Shown here: one piece after another, positions 4,583-5,718 of the stretch | How the letters are laid out: each line of letters begins with the position of its first letter | Position numbering within the stretch: position 1 is the stretch's first letter | Assembly (NCBI GenBank): GCA_016302095.1 | Contig: JAEDOE010000093.1 | Span: 1-5,718 of the forward strand | Direction: 5' to 3' | Length of the DNA: 5,718 nucleotides | From: Anaerovibrio sp. | Lineage (GTDB): Bacteria > Bacillota > Negativicutes > Selenomonadales > Selenomonadaceae | Program-made: the position numbers and the translations under genes | The notes under the pieces: generated by a model | What the model saw: only the letters and a program-made list of their open reading frames with translations | Database searches by the model: none | What the model was told of the DNA's origin: nothing

Positions 4583-5718
4583 ATGTCAAAGAAATCCGAG
4601 GGCTCAGGGCTGGGCAGCCTCGGCAAGTGGATTATCATCGCCACTGTGCTGGGGGCTGTGGTAGGCCTGGTAATGGGCAAGGAAGCTCATGCGCTGGCAC
4701 CTATAGGTGACCTGTTCATGACGCTTATCAAAATGGTGGTTGTGCCAATGGTGTTCTTTTCACTTGTGGGAGGCGCGGCTTCCCTGGGCAACTCCAAGAG
4801 TGCTGGTAAAATCGGTGCGGTAACCTTTATTTATTATGGTCTTACCACGGCTGTAGCGGTAGGGCTGGGGCTGCTTGCCAGTGAGCTGGCAAAGCCGGGC
4901 GTGGGTATCAACATGTCGGCTATTTCCGGGGCTGCTATTGATGTGGATATGTCCCAGAGCGGTTCCATTCCGGGGTTCTGGGAGACGGTTATCGGCTTTG
5001 TGCCGGTTAATCCTTTTGCGGCCCTGGTGGAGGGCAATATTTTGCAGACTATCGTGTTTGGCCTGTTTGTGGGCTTTGCCCTGTCCATGCTGGAGGATGA
5101 GAAAAAGAATTTTATGATGAAGATTTTCAACTACTTTACGGAAATCTTCATCAAGATCATGACCGGCATCATGTATGTGGCTCCTGTGGGTGTATTTGCC
5201 TTGATGGCTGACGCTACAGGTACCTTCGGCTATGATGTGCTGGTAAAAATCATGCAGCTGGTAGGCCTGTATGTGGTGGTGCTTGCCATCGTCACCTATG
5301 GCATGATTGGCGGCTCCGTGGCTCTTTTCTCCAAGAAAATCGGCTATGTTCAGTTCTTTAAGAGCATGTGGAAATGCCAGGTGTTTGCTTTCTCAACGGC
5401 TTCTTCCATGGCAACCCTGCCACTGAATATGAATACCTGCGAGAAGGAATTCGGGCTGAACAAGGGCACGGTTTCCTTTGCCCTGCCGCTGGGCGCCACC
5501 ATCAACATGAACGGCAATGCGGCGTATTATGCTATGGCGGCATGCTTTATTGCCCAGATGTATGGCATTGAGCTGAGCTTTGGCCAGTATATTGCCATTA
5601 TCATCACCTCCACTCTGGGTGCTGTAGGTCAGGCTGGTGTGCCGGGGCCTACCCTGCTGGTAGTTGCCGTGCTGGTATCTGCCGGTATTCCGATTGATGC
5701 CCTGCCAATCCTCTTTGG
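4583..5718 (+). CDS. Dicarboxylate/amino acid:cation symporter (DAACS family, GltP/GltPh-like), 3' truncated
   Basis: The frame is open from ATG 4583 to the right edge: 378 complete codons, with perhaps 25-40 residues missing. The start is fixed by AAGGGGG (4569-4575), 7 bases upstream. The protein is a membrane transporter of the glutamate/aspartate/C4-dicarboxylate:Na+ or H+ symporter family. Visible landmarks are TM1 (16-31), TM2 with LIKMVVVPMVFFSLVGG (48-64), VNPFAALVEGNILQTIVFG (142-160), HP1 with STASSMATLPLNM (271-283), TM7 with FALPLGATINMNGN (299-312), and HP2 with GAVGQAGVPGP (346-356). The usual TM7 motif NMDGT, which binds cation and substrate in GltPh, is NMNGN here (Asn at 310 and 312), and the HP2 Thr before AGVPG is Gln. 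TM8, which carries the main substrate-selecting residues, lies outside the window. Family assignment is firm. Substrate and coupling ion are open. Confidence 0.9.
   Translation, partial: MSKKSEGSGLGSLGKWIIIATVLGAVVGLVMGKEAHALAPIGDLFMTLIKMVVVPMVFFSLVGGAASLGNSKSAGKIGAVTFIYYGLTTAVAVGLGLLASELAKPGVGINMSAISGAAIDVDMSQSGSIPGFWETVIGFVPVNPFAALVEGNILQTIVFGLFVGFALSMLEDEKKNFMMKIFNYFTEIFIKIMTGIMYVAPVGVFALMADATGTFGYDVLVKIMQLVGLYVVVLAIVTYGMIGGSVALFSKKIGYVQFFKSMWKCQVFAFSTASSMATLPLNMNTCEKEFGLNKGTVSFALPLGATINMNGNAAYYAMAACFIAQMYGIELSFGQYIAIIITSTLGAVGQAGVPGPTLLVVAVLVSAGIPIDALPILF

Noticed and set aside
4426..4710. A 94-codon + strand frame across the symporter promoter and start
   Set aside because: It is out of frame with the symporter, starts upstream of the promoter and lacks any ribosome site or recognisable protein feature.

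Overview
The window looks like ordinary chromosomal sequence from a bacterium of the Bacillota. The coding regions have moderate GC and are separated by very AT-rich gaps. Shine-Dalgarno sites are strong (AAGGGGG, GGGGG, AAAGGTGG) and there are clear stem-plus-T-run terminators. The protein set also fits: a 326-residue meso-diaminopimelate dehydrogenase, a regulator closely resembling Bacillus subtilis DeoR, and a YitT-type membrane protein. A diderm Bacillota of the Selenomonas/Negativicutes kind is possible, but that is a low-confidence impression rather than something the sequence proves.

Layout from left to right: (1) 1-562, + strand, the C-terminal half of an MFS sugar-efflux transporter of the SotB/YdeA type, cut by the left edge. 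(2) 563-768, an AT-rich promoter region with two inverted repeats. (3) 769-1749, + strand, ddh, apparently monocistronic and closed by an intrinsic terminator at 1802-1849. (4) 1750-2227, a 478-base stretch without a credible gene; it holds a perfect 14-base palindrome, the ddh terminator, a perfect 8-bp hairpin, a long bidirectional-looking terminator and short tandem repeats. (5) 2228-3166, - strand, a SorC-family, DeoR-like sugar-phosphate-responsive regulator with its own promoter. (6) 3467-4369, - strand, a YitT/DUF2179 membrane protein with its own promoter and terminator. (7) 4370-4582, a divergent promoter region with a structured leader. (8) 4583 to the right edge, + strand, a dicarboxylate/amino acid:cation symporter of the DAACS (GltP/GltPh) family, truncated at its 3' end.

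Nothing links these genes into one pathway. Almost every gene appears to have its own promoter and terminator, so this reads as a row of single-gene transcription units: sugar export, one-step synthesis of meso-DAP for lysine and peptidoglycan, a sugar-phosphate-type repressor whose targets are not in the window, a membrane protein of unknown function, and a nutrient symporter. I see no phage, insertion sequence, CRISPR array, tRNA or rRNA, and no sign of a new multi-gene system. The two most interesting details are at residue level: the DeoR-like regulator has Glu where B. subtilis DeoR has the effector-binding lysine, and the symporter has NMNGN in place of the NMDGT cation/substrate motif. 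The mutually exclusive hairpins in the symporter leader are also worth a look.
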